Below are positions 7,816-15,516 of a stretch of DNA of 64,000 bases, one piece after another; position 1 is the stretch's first letter; each line of letters opens with the position of its first letter. Both the position numbers and the translations under genes were made by a program. Under the pieces are notes generated by a model that saw nothing but the letters and a program-made list of their open reading frames with translations, was not told the origin of the DNA and searched no databases. Origin of the DNA: WHSW01 sp963846165 (GTDB lineage Bacteria > Actinomycetota > Thermoleophilia > Solirubrobacterales > 70-9); the NCBI GenBank assembly GCA_963846165.1, contig CAWJUU010000005.1, forward strand, positions 620,001 through 684,000, read 5' to 3'.

Positions 7816-9258
7816 GTGAAGCTCGAAGTCGTATCAGCAAGCCTCGGCGACCTCGACGCCGAGGTCGTCGCGATCGGGCTCAGCGACGGTGAGGAACTAC
7901 CCGCCGAGATCCGTTCGGCGCGCGGCGTCGCCGACGTCAAGACCACGTTCAAGAAGCTGGCGCTGGTTCACCCGGAGGCCCCCCCGCGGGCGCTGGCGGT
8001 CGGCCTCGGCGCCCGCGACGACCTCGATCCCGAGCGCATTCGGGTCGCCGCGGCGCTGGCGGCCAAGCGCTCGGCCGCGCTCGACGCGAAGTCGATGGCG
8101 TGGGTCGTCCCGGCGGGCGACGCGGCGCGAAATGCCGCGGCGCTGGTCGAGGGCACGGTCCTCGCCGGCTACCGTTTCGACCGCTTCCGCTCGCGCGATC
8201 CCGAGGACCCGCCCCCGGCAGTGCTCGAGCGGCTCGTGCTGGTCGCCGCCGAGCCCGACCGCGACGCTGTCGAGGCTGAGGCCTCGATCGCCCTCGCCGT
8301 GGCCGAGGCCGCCAACCGGGCGCGCGAGCTCCAGGACCTGCCTTCGAACGAGCTCGATCCCGAGGCGCTCGCCGCCCGCGCCCGCGAGATCGCCGCGGCG
8401 CACGAGCGAGTCGAGGTCGAGGTTCTCGATCGGGCCGCGATCGCCGCCGCCGGCATGGGCGGCCTGATCGCCGTCTCCCAGGGCAGCGCAACCGAACCGC
8501 GCCTGATCTCGCTTCGCTACGAGGGCGGCGGCGGCCCGCGGATCGGGCTCGTCGGCAAAGCCGTCACCTTCGACAGCGGAGGGATCTCGATCAAGCCGTC
8601 GGCGGGCATGCAGGAGATGAAGATGGACATGTCGGGCGGCGGCGCGGTGCTCGAGGCCTTCGCGGCGATAGCCGATCTCGGCCTGGCGGTCGACCTGGTC
8701 GCGGTCGTGCCGGCGACCGAGAACATGCCGAGCGGCACCGCGATCAAACCCGGCGACATCATCACCCAGCTGAACGGCAAGACGGTTCAGGTCGACAACA
8801 CGGACGCCGAGGGCCGCCTGATCCTTGCCGACGCCCTCACCCATTGCGTGCGCGAACTCGGCGCCGAGCGGGTCGTCGACCTGGCAACGCTGACCGGCGC
8901 GGTGGTGGTCGCGCTCGGCTCGACCTACGCCGCCCTGATCTCCAACGACGACGAGTGGGCGCAGGCGGTGGCGGGCGCCGCCGAGGAGACCGGCGAGCTG
9001 GCCTGGCGCCTGCCGCTTCACCCCGAGTACAAGCAGCTGACCAAGGGCACCGCCGCCGACCTCACCAACGCCGCGGCGAAGCGCAAGGCGGGGGCGATCT
9101 ACGCCGGCTCGTTCCTCGAGGAGTTCGTCGACGGCGTCCCCTGGGCCCATCTCGACATCGCCGGGACCGCCTGGGACACGGGGCGCGAGTACGTGGGCAA
9201 GGGCGCGACCGGGTTCGGGGTCAGGCTGCTGGTGCGGCTGGCGCGCGATCTCGCCTAG
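7816..9258 (+). CDS. pepA: Leucyl aminopeptidase, M17 family
   Basis: A 480-residue cytosolic metallo-aminopeptidase with a GTG start. The variable N-terminal domain is followed by the catalytic domain: VGKAVTFDSGGISIKP (metal and catalytic Lys), MKMDMSGGGAV (metal Asp) and the family signature NTDAEGRLILADAL. It removes N-terminal residues from peptides and normally forms hexamers with two Zn or Mn ions per subunit. The last 14 codons are duplicated at 14,940-14,981, so its 3' end marks the left edge of an accessory region. A strong terminator follows the stop. Confidence 0.95.
   Translation: MKLEVVSASLGDLDAEVVAIGLSDGEELPAEIRSARGVADVKTTFKKLALVHPEAPPRALAVGLGARDDLDPERIRVAAALAAKRSAALDAKSMAWVVPAGDAARNAAALVEGTVLAGYRFDRFRSRDPEDPPPAVLERLVLVAAEPDRDAVEAEASIALAVAEAANRARELQDLPSNELDPEALAARAREIAAAHERVEVEVLDRAAIAAAGMGGLIAVSQGSATEPRLISLRYEGGGGPRIGLVGKAVTFDSGGISIKPSAGMQEMKMDMSGGGAVLEAFAAIADLGLAVDLVAVVPATENMPSGTAIKPGDIITQLNGKTVQVDNTDAEGRLILADALTHCVRELGAERVVDLATLTGAVVVALGSTYAALISNDDEWAQAVAGAAEETGELAWRLPLHPEYKQLTKGTAADLTNAAAKRKAGAIYAGSFLEEFVDGVPWAHLDIAGTAWDTGREYVGKGATGFGVRLLVRLARDLA
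9214..9255 (+). repeat. 42-bp direct repeat, left copy (3' end of pepA)
   Basis: This stretch encodes the PepA C-terminus FGVRLLVRLARDLA and recurs at 14,940-14,981 with one mismatch in 42 bases, in the same orientation. The two copies bracket 5.7 kb of accessory DNA, the arrangement expected if an element integrated into the 3' end of pepA and restored the gene. Confidence 0.75.
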
Positions 9259-9260
9259 GA

Positions 9261-9287
9261 AAGCCCCGCTACGGCGGGGTTTTTCTT
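9261..9287 (+). terminator. Rho-independent terminator of pepA
   Basis: AGCCCCGC, a TAC loop, GCGGGGT and a run of T (GTTTTTCTTT) start three bases after the pepA stop. It has a textbook GC stem plus T-tract. Confidence 0.9.
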
Positions 9288-9444
9288 TGCCTTGGGGGCT
9301 TCAGAAACTGAGCGTGTCCCCCCCGCGCCCGCATGCGACCACCGGTAACGCGTGCGAGACAACTCACCAGGCACGCTGAACACCCGTCTGCCGGCTTGCG
9401 GTGCTCCCCTGTGGGAGGCAGACGCCGCGCCTACGCGCACCAGC

Positions 9445-9487
9445 AAAGAAGCCGCAGTTTGCGCCTAGAAAGAAACCGCAGTTTGCG
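9445..9487 (+). repeat. Two tandem 19-bp direct repeats
   Basis: AAAGAAGCCGCAGTTTGCG at 9,445-9,463 and AAAGAAACCGCAGTTTGCG at 9,469-9,487 differ at one base and are spaced 24 bases apart. They lie in the gap before the small gene at 9,535. They could be regulator sites or a remnant of repeat expansion. Confidence 0.5.
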
Positions 9488-9534
9488 GGATCGTCGCACT
9501 CGAGCTTGCGCACAGGAGCGTAGCGTCGGGGCCC

Positions 9535-9801
9535 GTGACCACGATTCAAGAGGCCCGCCCGCGCGTCCAGCGCATGCTCGCGCAGGGCTTCGGTCTTGAG
9601 AAGATCGACGAGGAGATCGAGGCGATCGAGGGCCTCGATCGCGAGCAGAAGTCGGCGCTATGGGCGTGGGCCTGGACGTTCGACGATATGGGGCGTCAGC
9701 TTACCTGGCTCGCCAGGCGCTCGCATACGACCAGGGCTCGCAGCGCAGCTCGCACGAGTTCGACGACTAGCGGCGCGCTCTCTGACCGGACACCTTCCTA
9801 G
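9535..9801 (+). CDS. Small hypothetical protein
   Basis: An 88-residue frame with a GTG start. The first 60 residues look protein-like: a helical, charged segment (FGLEKIDEEIEAIEGLDREQ) followed by a tryptophan-rich ALWAWAWTFDDM. The last 30 residues are Ser/Thr/Arg-rich and may be an unselected read-through. No domain is recognised. It is just inside the accessory region that follows pepA. The gene call is moderate and the function unknown. Confidence 0.45.
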   Translation: MTTIQEARPRVQRMLAQGFGLEKIDEEIEAIEGLDREQKSALWAWAWTFDDMGRQLTWLARRSHTTRARSAARTSSTTSGALSDRTPS

Positions 9802-10262
9802 ACGCGCGACGGGACCGCCCGAACCGTCGAGGCGCCACCACTGCTTCCGCCCTGCGCGGTCGGAACCGCATGGCGTTGAGGCTCCTCGGCAATCGCGGCC
9901 AGCGACGCGCCGGCCTCATGCTCCCGCAAGGGCTAACCCGGGTTCGGGGACACGGTTCGGTACACGCCTGCTCGACTTGGCTTGACCAAGCGCCAGACAC
10001 ACCGACGCAAACGGATTCCCACTCCGTTGCGCGCTCGGAGCGAGAGCAGTCGGCTCAAGCTAGCGAGCTGACCTGGCTTTCCTTCCCTCGCTCGACCCAC
10101 CGAAAGCCGACTGGACGGCGGGGCAGGGCAGGGGGTACCGGGGCGGGGGAGTGTGGACCGCTCCTGCTCTGTCCTTACCTAGATACGCAGCCCTCCGACA
10201 TTCAGCCTCAGCAACGCGGCGTCCCAGCTCCTTTCCGCAGAACGCTGCGTTGTGGGCGCTAC
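9802..10262. other. 461 bp without a supported gene
   Basis: Frames are open by GC bias on both strands, but none has a convincing start, codon pattern or recognisable sequence. I see no hairpin with a T-tract and no repeat. Confidence 0.5.
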
Positions 10263-10427
10263 TCAGTAATACCGGTCGCTGTGGTGCTGGTCGCCGTATC
10301 CGCCGGTGTGCTCGTCTCTACCGCGCAGCGCGGCATGCCGGGCGGCCTCCTTCTCAACGTAACGAGTGTTCTTAGCGCGCTTCCGCTCATGTCGGCGGTC
10401 CAGCCATTGACGAAGCTTTGAGGCCAC
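10263..10427 (-). CDS. Small basic protein of 54 residues ending in SDRYY
   Basis: A GTG start at 10427 is preceded by GAGAGGAG with a five-base spacer, a very good ribosome site. The product starts (M)ASKLRQWLDRRHERKRAKNT, continues as a lysine/arginine-rich helix and ends GGYGDQHHSDRYY. It is highly charged and probably cytosolic, possibly nucleic-acid binding. The strong RBS and a clean TGA argue that it is real. No family is recognised. Confidence 0.55.
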   Translation of the reverse strand: MASKLRQWLDRRHERKRAKNTRYVEKEAARHAALRGRDEHTGGYGDQHHSDRYY

Positions 10428-10502
10428 GATGACTCCTCTCGTCGACCCCCACTTTACTCCTGCGCCCTGGGCTGGCTCAGAGAGATCAAGCCTGATGACA
10501 AA

Positions 10503-11875
10503 TGCCCGCTTTGCATCTTGACCTCAACCGGTCACTGCACCACCCCTGACGTCTCGATCCTCCCATCTGATCCGAGCGCTGTCGAGCGAAGGCCGTGGCC
10601 GAAGCGAAGTCAGCGCTCGGCGCCGGCCCCGTCGAGGCCGCCGATCAGCTCGGCGAGCTTCTCGGCCGGGGTCCTGAACCCGAGCGTCTTTCGCGGCCGG
10701 CGGTTGAGCTTCGCGGCGACCTCGTCGCAACGCTCCTGGGTGACTCCCTCAAGGCTCTCGCGCCTCGGGAAGTACTGGCGAAGGAGGCCGTTGGTGTTCT
10801 CGTTCGAGCCCCGCTGCCAGGGGCTTCGCGGATCGCAGAAGTAGACGTCGACTGCGGTCTCGACCGCGAAACCGCCGGTGCTCTGCCATCTCTTGGCCCT
10901 GATCCCAGGTGAGCGAGCGCCGCAGCTGGGCCGGCAGGGTGGTGATGCTCGCAGCAAGCGCGTCTGCGACCCGCTCGGCCTCCGTTCCCTCGGGCAGGGC
11001 GACGAGCTGGCAGTAGCGCGTGGAGCGCTCGACCAGGGTCGCGATCGCGGCGGCGCTCTGGCGGTTGCCCATCAGCAGGTCGCCCTCCCAGTGCCCCGGA
11101 ACCGCCCGGTCCTCGACCTCCGGCGGGCGCTCGGAGATCATCACCATCTCGGTGAGCTTGCCCGCCCCGGCCCTTTGAGGACTGCGCGCGGGCATAGCGC
11201 TTTTGGCGGCCCCGCCTCAGGTGCCGGGTCAGCTCTCGCTTGAGCGCCCCCCGAGCCTGGACGTAAAGCGCGCGGTAGATCGTCTCGTGGGAGACGCGCA
11301 TCTCTTCATTGTCGGGGTATCGAGTCGAAGCCAACCGGCGATCTGCTCGGGGGAGTTGTCGTCCTCGAGACGCTCTTGGACGACCCGGCGAAGCTCGGGG
11401 CAGAGCTCGAGCTTCGTCGGGCGCGCCCGGCGGGCGCGGCGGCAGGCCTCGCGGTCCGCTTGGTGGGCGCGGTAGCGGTCCCGCCCGCCGCAGCGCTCGA
11501 TCTCGCGGCCGATCGTCGTGTGTGAGCGGCCCAGCCTCCGCCCGATCTGGCGGTCCGAGTCACCGCGGGCGATGCCGCGCGAGATCTCCTCGCGCTCTTC
11601 GAGACTCAGACATCTCTCCGCTCGCCGGCGGGCCCGCGGCCTGATCCCACCCAGCCGCGCCAGGTAGCCGCTCACCGTCTTCGGGACGAGGCCGAGACGA
11701 AAGCCGATCTGGCGATCGCTCAGCCCCTGCGCTCGCAGCTCCCAGATCGCCTCCTTGACGGCCTCGCGTCAGGTCGTGGCCCTTCGGCATCCTCCGCACC
11801 TCCTCGGTTGATCAGCGAGTCGCTGACTTTCTCGGGTGGTGCGGCGGTGGTTTGAATCCGCCATGGAAAGCGGCA
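10503..11875 (-). mobile_element. IS30-family insertion sequence, decayed
   Basis: The ends form an imperfect inverted repeat of about 43 bp. The left end reads TGCCCGCTTTGCATC, ending GCACCACCC near 10,545. The right end, reversed, reads GTGCCGCTTTCCATGG, ending GCACCACCC near 11,834. Between them is a single transposase gene broken by several frameshifts. The size (1.37 kb) and single-transposase layout fit the IS30 family. No target duplication could be assigned with confidence. Confidence 0.75.
10610..11799 (-). pseudogene. IS30-family transposase, multiply frameshifted
   Basis: Read across frames the product starts MPKGHDLT at 11,799. An HTH region follows (GLSDRQIGFRLGL, then a second HTH, DSDRQIGRRLGRSHTTIGRE), then SHETIYRALY. 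The DDE catalytic core has GHWEGDLLMG (first Asp), LTWDQGQEMA (second Asp) and SPWQRGSNENTNGLLRQYFP (Glu), ending near ETLGF-type sequence and 10,610. The frame changes near 11,765, 11,300, 11,190 and 10,890. All catalytic residues survive in the DNA, but no single frame joins them, so the element is not autonomous as assembled. Confidence 0.85.
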
Positions 11876-11898
11876 CTCCCACCGGTTCCGGCCGATTG

Positions 11899-12309
11899 TC
11901 AGCCGGGCGGGGGTGGGATCGGCAGCCCCTTCTCGCACACGGCGCCTATCGCCACCGTCGCTTCGGTGCTCCCCTGGTTGAACACGAAGACAGCCCACTT
12001 GCGCTTAGAGACCGGCGCGTCGCGTGCGGCCAACACTCCGTCCGACTCGGAGTCAAACAGCCCTGAGACCGGATGCCACCCTTTCCGACACTTGATCGCG
12101 CCACCGTCTGTCTCGCCCGGCGCAACATCGACCTCGGTGAAGTTGTAGAGCAGCCCGAACCGCGAGCCCTTCGCCGACGCTTTGGCGTCGAGCGTTTTTA
12201 CCTCAGTTGGGACCTGTGCTTGGGATAGGCCTCCGGAGCCGGAGTTCGCCAAGCCAACGACCGCGAACATGGCCGCTCCGACAAGCCCTGCGAGGATGAG
12301 GTTCCGCAT
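11899..12309 (-). CDS. Secreted hypothetical protein
   Basis: A 136-residue protein with a typical signal peptide: MRNLILAGLVGAAMFAVVGL then a polar Ser/Gly stretch. The mature part has two cysteines (IKCRKGWHPV and GAVCEKGLP), a beta-rich pattern and a proline tail IPPPPG. It is probably exported by Sec and disulfide-bonded. No family is recognised. It lies immediately beyond the right end of the IS30 element. Confidence 0.65.
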   Translation of the reverse strand: MRNLILAGLVGAAMFAVVGLANSGSGGLSQAQVPTEVKTLDAKASAKGSRFGLLYNFTEVDVAPGETDGGAIKCRKGWHPVSGLFDSESDGVLAARDAPVSKRKWAVFVFNQGSTEATVAIGAVCEKGLPIPPPPG

Positions 12310-12719
12310 GCCAACTTCCTTCCCACTGGCTGGATTTGTGGACCGACCTAGTTCTCCGGGTTCCTTGCGTCAAAAGCCCTCCGCTTCACGGTCGGCAGCC
12401 CCTCCACCCGCCAGGCTGCTTCAGTAGCGCTTCGGACGAGAAGCGGTAGCCCGGACATTGCCAGGGAGCGTATGGTTCTTCTCAAGCTGGCCCTGCGGCT
12501 AGCGCACCGGCCTAGGCTCAATGAGTCACCGAAAGCGCCCACGGCGCGGACGAGGCGAGGAACCGAGGCGAAGGTCACTCTGCGGGGCCAGTTCGCTTTG
12601 GGGGGCACGAGAGCGAATCGAGGGGCGGGCCGCCGCTCAGCAACCCGCCCGGTTTCGAAAGTAGCTCCCAAAGCGTCGGCATGCGCCGGTTCCCTCAGCG
12701 GCGCAGAACGGCTCGACGT
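12310..12719. other. 410 bp without a supported gene
   Basis: An antisense frame of 107 codons exists at 12,348-12,671 but is arginine/serine-rich with no protein-like pattern. I see no repeat, hairpin or RNA gene. The segment should contain the promoter of the secreted protein at 11,899-12,309. Confidence 0.5.
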
Positions 12720-13121
12720 CTACTCCGACAGCCCGGCGGCTTCGAGGGCTTGACTCCTCGACATAAAGGCGCGGTCCCTGACGATCCTGCCGTCGCGGAC
12801 CTCGTCGACGAATGCAACCTGGACCTCGACCGGAGCACCGCTGTCCCTACCCTGAGCGCGCATCACAATCACCGCGACCACCACCTCGGCGCCCGCATCA
12901 ATGAACTCCAGCGGCTCCCAGCCCAAATCGCCCCATGTCTCTCTGAAGTGCCGGTCCCGCTCCCGCGCCCCTTCCCTCCCTCGATAAGTCGCGCGGTCGG
13001 GGAGGCCCGGAACATCCTCACAGACGCAATCGTGCGCGAAATACTCCGCCGCGGCTTCAATCCCCCCGTCGTTGTAGGCGCGCCAGGCCCTCCGCACTAC
13101 CTCCACGTTCTCCTGCGACAT
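12720..13121 (-). CDS. SnoaL/NTF2-like protein, array member 3
   Basis: A 133-residue single-domain NTF2-fold protein starting MSQENVEVVRRAWRAYNDGG and ending QALEAAGLSE. It has the usual cone-fold plan: N-terminal helices, a mid-region FIDAGAEVVVAVIV strand and a DGRIV strand. Relatives include polyketide cyclases and ketosteroid-isomerase-like proteins, but most MSQENV-type members are uncharacterised. It starts three bases after the previous array gene stops, so the three genes form one transcript. It shares the ends, not the middle, with its neighbours, consistent with old tandem duplication. Confidence 0.85.
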   Translation of the reverse strand: MSQENVEVVRRAWRAYNDGGIEAAAEYFAHDCVCEDVPGLPDRATYRGREGARERDRHFRETWGDLGWEPLEFIDAGAEVVVAVIVMRAQGRDSGAPVEVQVAFVDEVRDGRIVRDRAFMSRSQALEAAGLSE

Positions 13122-13124
13122 CGC

Positions 13125-13514
13125 CTACTCCGCCAGCCCGGCGGCTTTGAGGGCGGCCGCCCTGTCCGCGAAATTTTCCCAGCGGACGATCCGGCCGTCG
13201 CGGAAAGTCCACACCTGCGCCCATCGCCGCTCGAACGGAATCCCGCTGCCCTTTCCTCGCCCCCGTTCCCGCACCACGACGACGACGCTCGCTCCTGCGT
13301 CGATGAGTTCCTCCGCATCCAGCCGGTACTCGTCCCAGGTCCCCCAGTAGTGGCGCGAAGCCTCGATAACCGCATCGCGCCCGACGCATACGGCGGGAGC
13401 ATCCGGAAGCGGGGTGGGACCTATCTCCCAGACCACGTCTTCGGCAAGAAGTGCCCAGAAGGCGTCAACGCTCTGAACGCCGCGCCGAACCAAGTCCACG
13501 TTGTCCTGCGACAT
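13125..13514 (-). CDS. SnoaL/NTF2-like protein, array member 2
   Basis: A 129-residue paralogue starting MSQDNVDLVRRGVQSVDAF and ending AALKAAGLAE. The core has a VGRDAVIEASRHYW helix and the strand LIDAGASVVVVVRERGRGKG. The N-terminal segment is shorter by about four residues than in the other two copies. It is three bases from both neighbours. The pocket-lining residues differ from the other copies, so the substrates may differ. Function is not predictable beyond an NTF2-like small-molecule binding or isomerase fold. Confidence 0.85.
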   Translation of the reverse strand: MSQDNVDLVRRGVQSVDAFWALLAEDVVWEIGPTPLPDAPAVCVGRDAVIEASRHYWGTWDEYRLDAEELIDAGASVVVVVRERGRGKGSGIPFERRWAQVWTFRDGRIVRWENFADRAAALKAAGLAE

Positions 13515-13517
13515 GGC

Positions 13518-13919
13518 CTACTCCGACAGGTCGGCCGCCTGGAGGGCCGACTCCCAGCTCGGGAAGAGACGCTGCACACCAATCCGTCCGTCCGCGAACT
13601 CGGAGACGACTGCTCCTATCTGCATTGTCATTGGAATACCCGAGCCCTTGGTCCGACCGGTCAGCTCATGCAGGGATACGACGGCGTCCCCGGCGTCGCG
13701 CAGCTCCTGGGCGTCGAAGCCGAAGTCGTCAAAGTTGTCCCGCCATTGCCGGTCAAGCCTTCGAAGCCCATCGTGGCCGTGGTACTCGGGGTCGTCGGGC
13801 CACTCCGGAATCGAGTACAGGACCGTGTCGTCAGTGAAGAATGGAAGGGCGGCGTCCATGCCTCCCGCCGCGTAGGCGGCGTTGGCCCGCCGCACGATCT
13901 CCACGTTCTCCTGCGACAT
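13518..13919 (-). CDS. SnoaL/NTF2-like protein, array member 1
   Basis: A 133-residue paralogue starting MSQENVEIVRRANAAYAAGG and ending SALQAADLSE. It is the first gene of the array, and its promoter must lie in 13,920-14,000. The segment FDAQELRDAGDAVVSLHELT corresponds to the central strand pair. The array order (1-2-3) with identical three-base spacers (stop, three bases, ATGTCGCAGGA) points to unit duplication that included the start context. Confidence 0.85.
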   Translation of the reverse strand: MSQENVEIVRRANAAYAAGGMDAALPFFTDDTVLYSIPEWPDDPEYHGHDGLRRLDRQWRDNFDDFGFDAQELRDAGDAVVSLHELTGRTKGSGIPMTMQIGAVVSEFADGRIGVQRLFPSWESALQAADLSE

Positions 13920-14000
13920 CGCCCGCGCAGTATCGCGCGGCGTGGCGTCGCCCTGCGCTGGGGAACCAACGTGGATGGCGGATCAACGCGCGACGGCCCC

Positions 14001-14125
14001 CCGACGACCGCCAGGATCGCGCCCACGCAGCCCCGCGGGTGTTCGGCCCGCCAGTCCACCATGTCAGGGGGACGATTCGCTGGCGAACCTGCGGCCCTGT
14101 GGGCCCGCTGCAACCGGGGTTGGCG
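14001..14125 (+). pseudogene. HNH-nuclease-like remnant, copy A
   Basis: About 125 bp matches the reverse complement of 57,741-57,871 with scattered mismatches and small indels. The better preserved copy B reads DDSLANLRPACARCNRGWR, the C-terminal part of a Cys4-type HNH nuclease. Copy A keeps GDDSLANLRP but then shifts frame where two bases are missing. No start or upstream domain remains. The rest of the gap 13,920-14,296 shows nothing else except the promoters of its neighbours. Confidence 0.5.
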
Positions 14126-14296
14126 CTAGCGCAGCGTGGTGGCCTCGCGCGCAAACGACAAGAACGCGATAGCGTCACGGCATTCCCTCCCGAGCGGAGG
14201 TCCAAGCCGCTGCGCGGCTGAAACGCCCGCCGGACCCAGGAGGTTGCTCCCTGCCTAATAGATAGGTCCTGGCCGGCTCGAAGAAGGAGGCGGAAA

Positions 14297-14758
14297 ATGA
14301 AGCGGGTAATCGCACTCGCGCTCTTGGCGGCCTCGGTGATACTCGTGCTCGTGGTGGGCGCGAGCGCGGGTCCCGGCGGTCCCAAGGGAGGTAAGACGAT
14401 CTCGGTGGTCGAGCACGCGACCACCGACGCCGTCACCAACGGAACGGCCGCCGACGACGTCGGGAACATCCTCACGTTTGCGAACCCGGTGTTCAACAGT
14501 GCCGACACGAAGCAGGTCGGCACCAGTCAGGGGTCCTGTGTCCGCATCACCGTCGGCGAGTCATGGGAGTGCAGCTGGACCACGTTCCTGAAGAAGGGGC
14601 AGATCACGGTCCAGGGTCCGTTCTCAGACGCCGGTGACAGCGTCCTCGCAATCACCGGCGGCACGGGCAAGTACCGGAACGCGCGTGGCGAGATGGAGCT
14701 CAAGTTCCACGACCCGACAGGAACGAAGTTCGACTTCATCTTCCATGTGATCGGCTGA
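14297..14758 (+). CDS. Secreted allene-oxide-cyclase-like barrel protein
   Basis: A 153-residue protein with a strong AAGGAGG site six bases before ATG. The signal peptide is MKRVIALALLAASVILVLVV, with cleavage probably after GASA. The mature part has the pattern of AOC/dirigent-like barrels: alternating strands, SCVRITVGESWECSW with paired cysteines, then the hallmark ITGGTGKYRNARGEM. Bacterial members are secreted and of unknown activity. A strong hairpin follows the gene. It is the last gene before the right-hand pepA repeat. Confidence 0.75.
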   Translation: MKRVIALALLAASVILVLVVGASAGPGGPKGGKTISVVEHATTDAVTNGTAADDVGNILTFANPVFNSADTKQVGTSQGSCVRITVGESWECSWTTFLKKGQITVQGPFSDAGDSVLAITGGTGKYRNARGEMELKFHDPTGTKFDFIFHVIG

Positions 14759-14772
14759 CTGCGGCGGACTGA

Positions 14773-14811
14773 GGCCAACGGCCGCGCTGCACGCAGTGCG
14801 GCTCGTTGGCC
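14773..14811 (+). terminator. Hairpin terminator after the AOC-like gene
   Basis: GGCCAACGGCCGCGCTGC pairs with GCAGTGCGGCTCGTTGGCC across a tiny loop, giving a stem of about 18 bp with one bulge. There is no T-tract, so termination may need Rho, or the hairpin may act as a 3' stabiliser. Confidence 0.6.
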
Positions 14812-14939
14812 GAGGGACGATGAAGCGCAACGGCGCGCGCCGGTCGCTGTGACTGTGAACCGGGAAGGGGGTCTCGAAAAAAAACCGACAAGGCACGGGT
14901 GAGAACGAGGCGCTATGAATCGGCGCGCCTACTGAGTGA

Positions 14940-14981
14940 TTCGGGGTCCGGCTGCTGGTGCGGCTGGCGCGCGATCTCGCC
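14940..14981 (+). repeat. 42-bp direct repeat, right copy (relic pepA 3' end)
   Basis: It matches 9,214-9,255 with one mismatch and still encodes FGVRLLVRLARDLA, followed by GGG TGA. It is probably the original pepA end, displaced by insertion of the 5.7-kb region. Confidence 0.75.
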
Positions 14982-15047
14982 GGGTGATCGGTCCGCGCAC
15001 GCCTGATCACGCCTAAAGCTCGCCTGCTGCACGGCCGATAGGGAGAC

Positions 15048-15491
15048 ATGGGAGTCGCGCAGACTGCGCAGCGCGGGACCCATTCCGAGGGTGCCGCCCA
15101 AGGACCCTCGACCCGATGGGTCGGAGTCGGTCACGTTCGCGAGGGCGACAGCCGCGCGGCCGGGCGAGAGGCCGCCGCCGAGCCGCTTGCAGGGCGGGCG
15201 GCGTGGTTCATGCACGGCGACGCCGACTCGGTCCTTCGCTCGACTTCTTCGGCCTGCGGCGACGCCGTCGCCGCGCTCGGCGGCGCCCCGCCGCTTGGCC
15301 TGATCGCCTTCGACTGCATCGGGCGCCGCGGGGTGCTCGGCGACGAACGGCTCGCGGAGGAGGTCGCGAGCATCGGCGACTGCGCCGGAGGCGCCCCCTT
15401 CGCCGGCCTCTACACGTATGGCGAGATCGCCCGGGTCACCGGCGTCAACGCCCTCCACAGCCAGACGTTCGTCGCGATGGCGATCGGCTGA
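15048..15491 (+). pseudogene. FIST-domain sensor protein, C-terminal fragment
   Basis: From about 15,190 the frame encodes a FIST_C domain: MHGDADSVLRSTS, LGLIAFDCIGRRGVLGDERL and the end PFAGLYTYGEIARVTGVN. FIST proteins bind small ligands such as amino acids and are usually about 380 residues long. Here the FIST_N domain and start are missing, and the first 45 codons look unrelated. The stop is 25 bases before the GAF-GGDEF-EAL gene, the usual FIST-signalling partner. The loss lies next to the relic pepA repeat, so it may have come with the island. Confidence 0.7.
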
Positions 15492-15516
15492 GCGGCGAGG
15501 CATGAGGGGGGCTGGC

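Noticed and set aside
7897..9150. A 417-codon frame antisense to pepA
   Set aside because: Shadow of a well-supported M17 peptidase; the composition follows from the complementary strand.
11840..11870. tRNA-like GTTTGAATCC sequence
   Set aside because: No cloverleaf can be drawn around it; it belongs to the right inverted repeat of the IS30 element.
12681..14129. A 482-codon plus-strand frame across the SnoaL array
   Set aside because: It is antisense to three paralogous genes with matching starts and ends. It has no start context and its sequence is not protein-like, apart from the short HNH remnant at its end.
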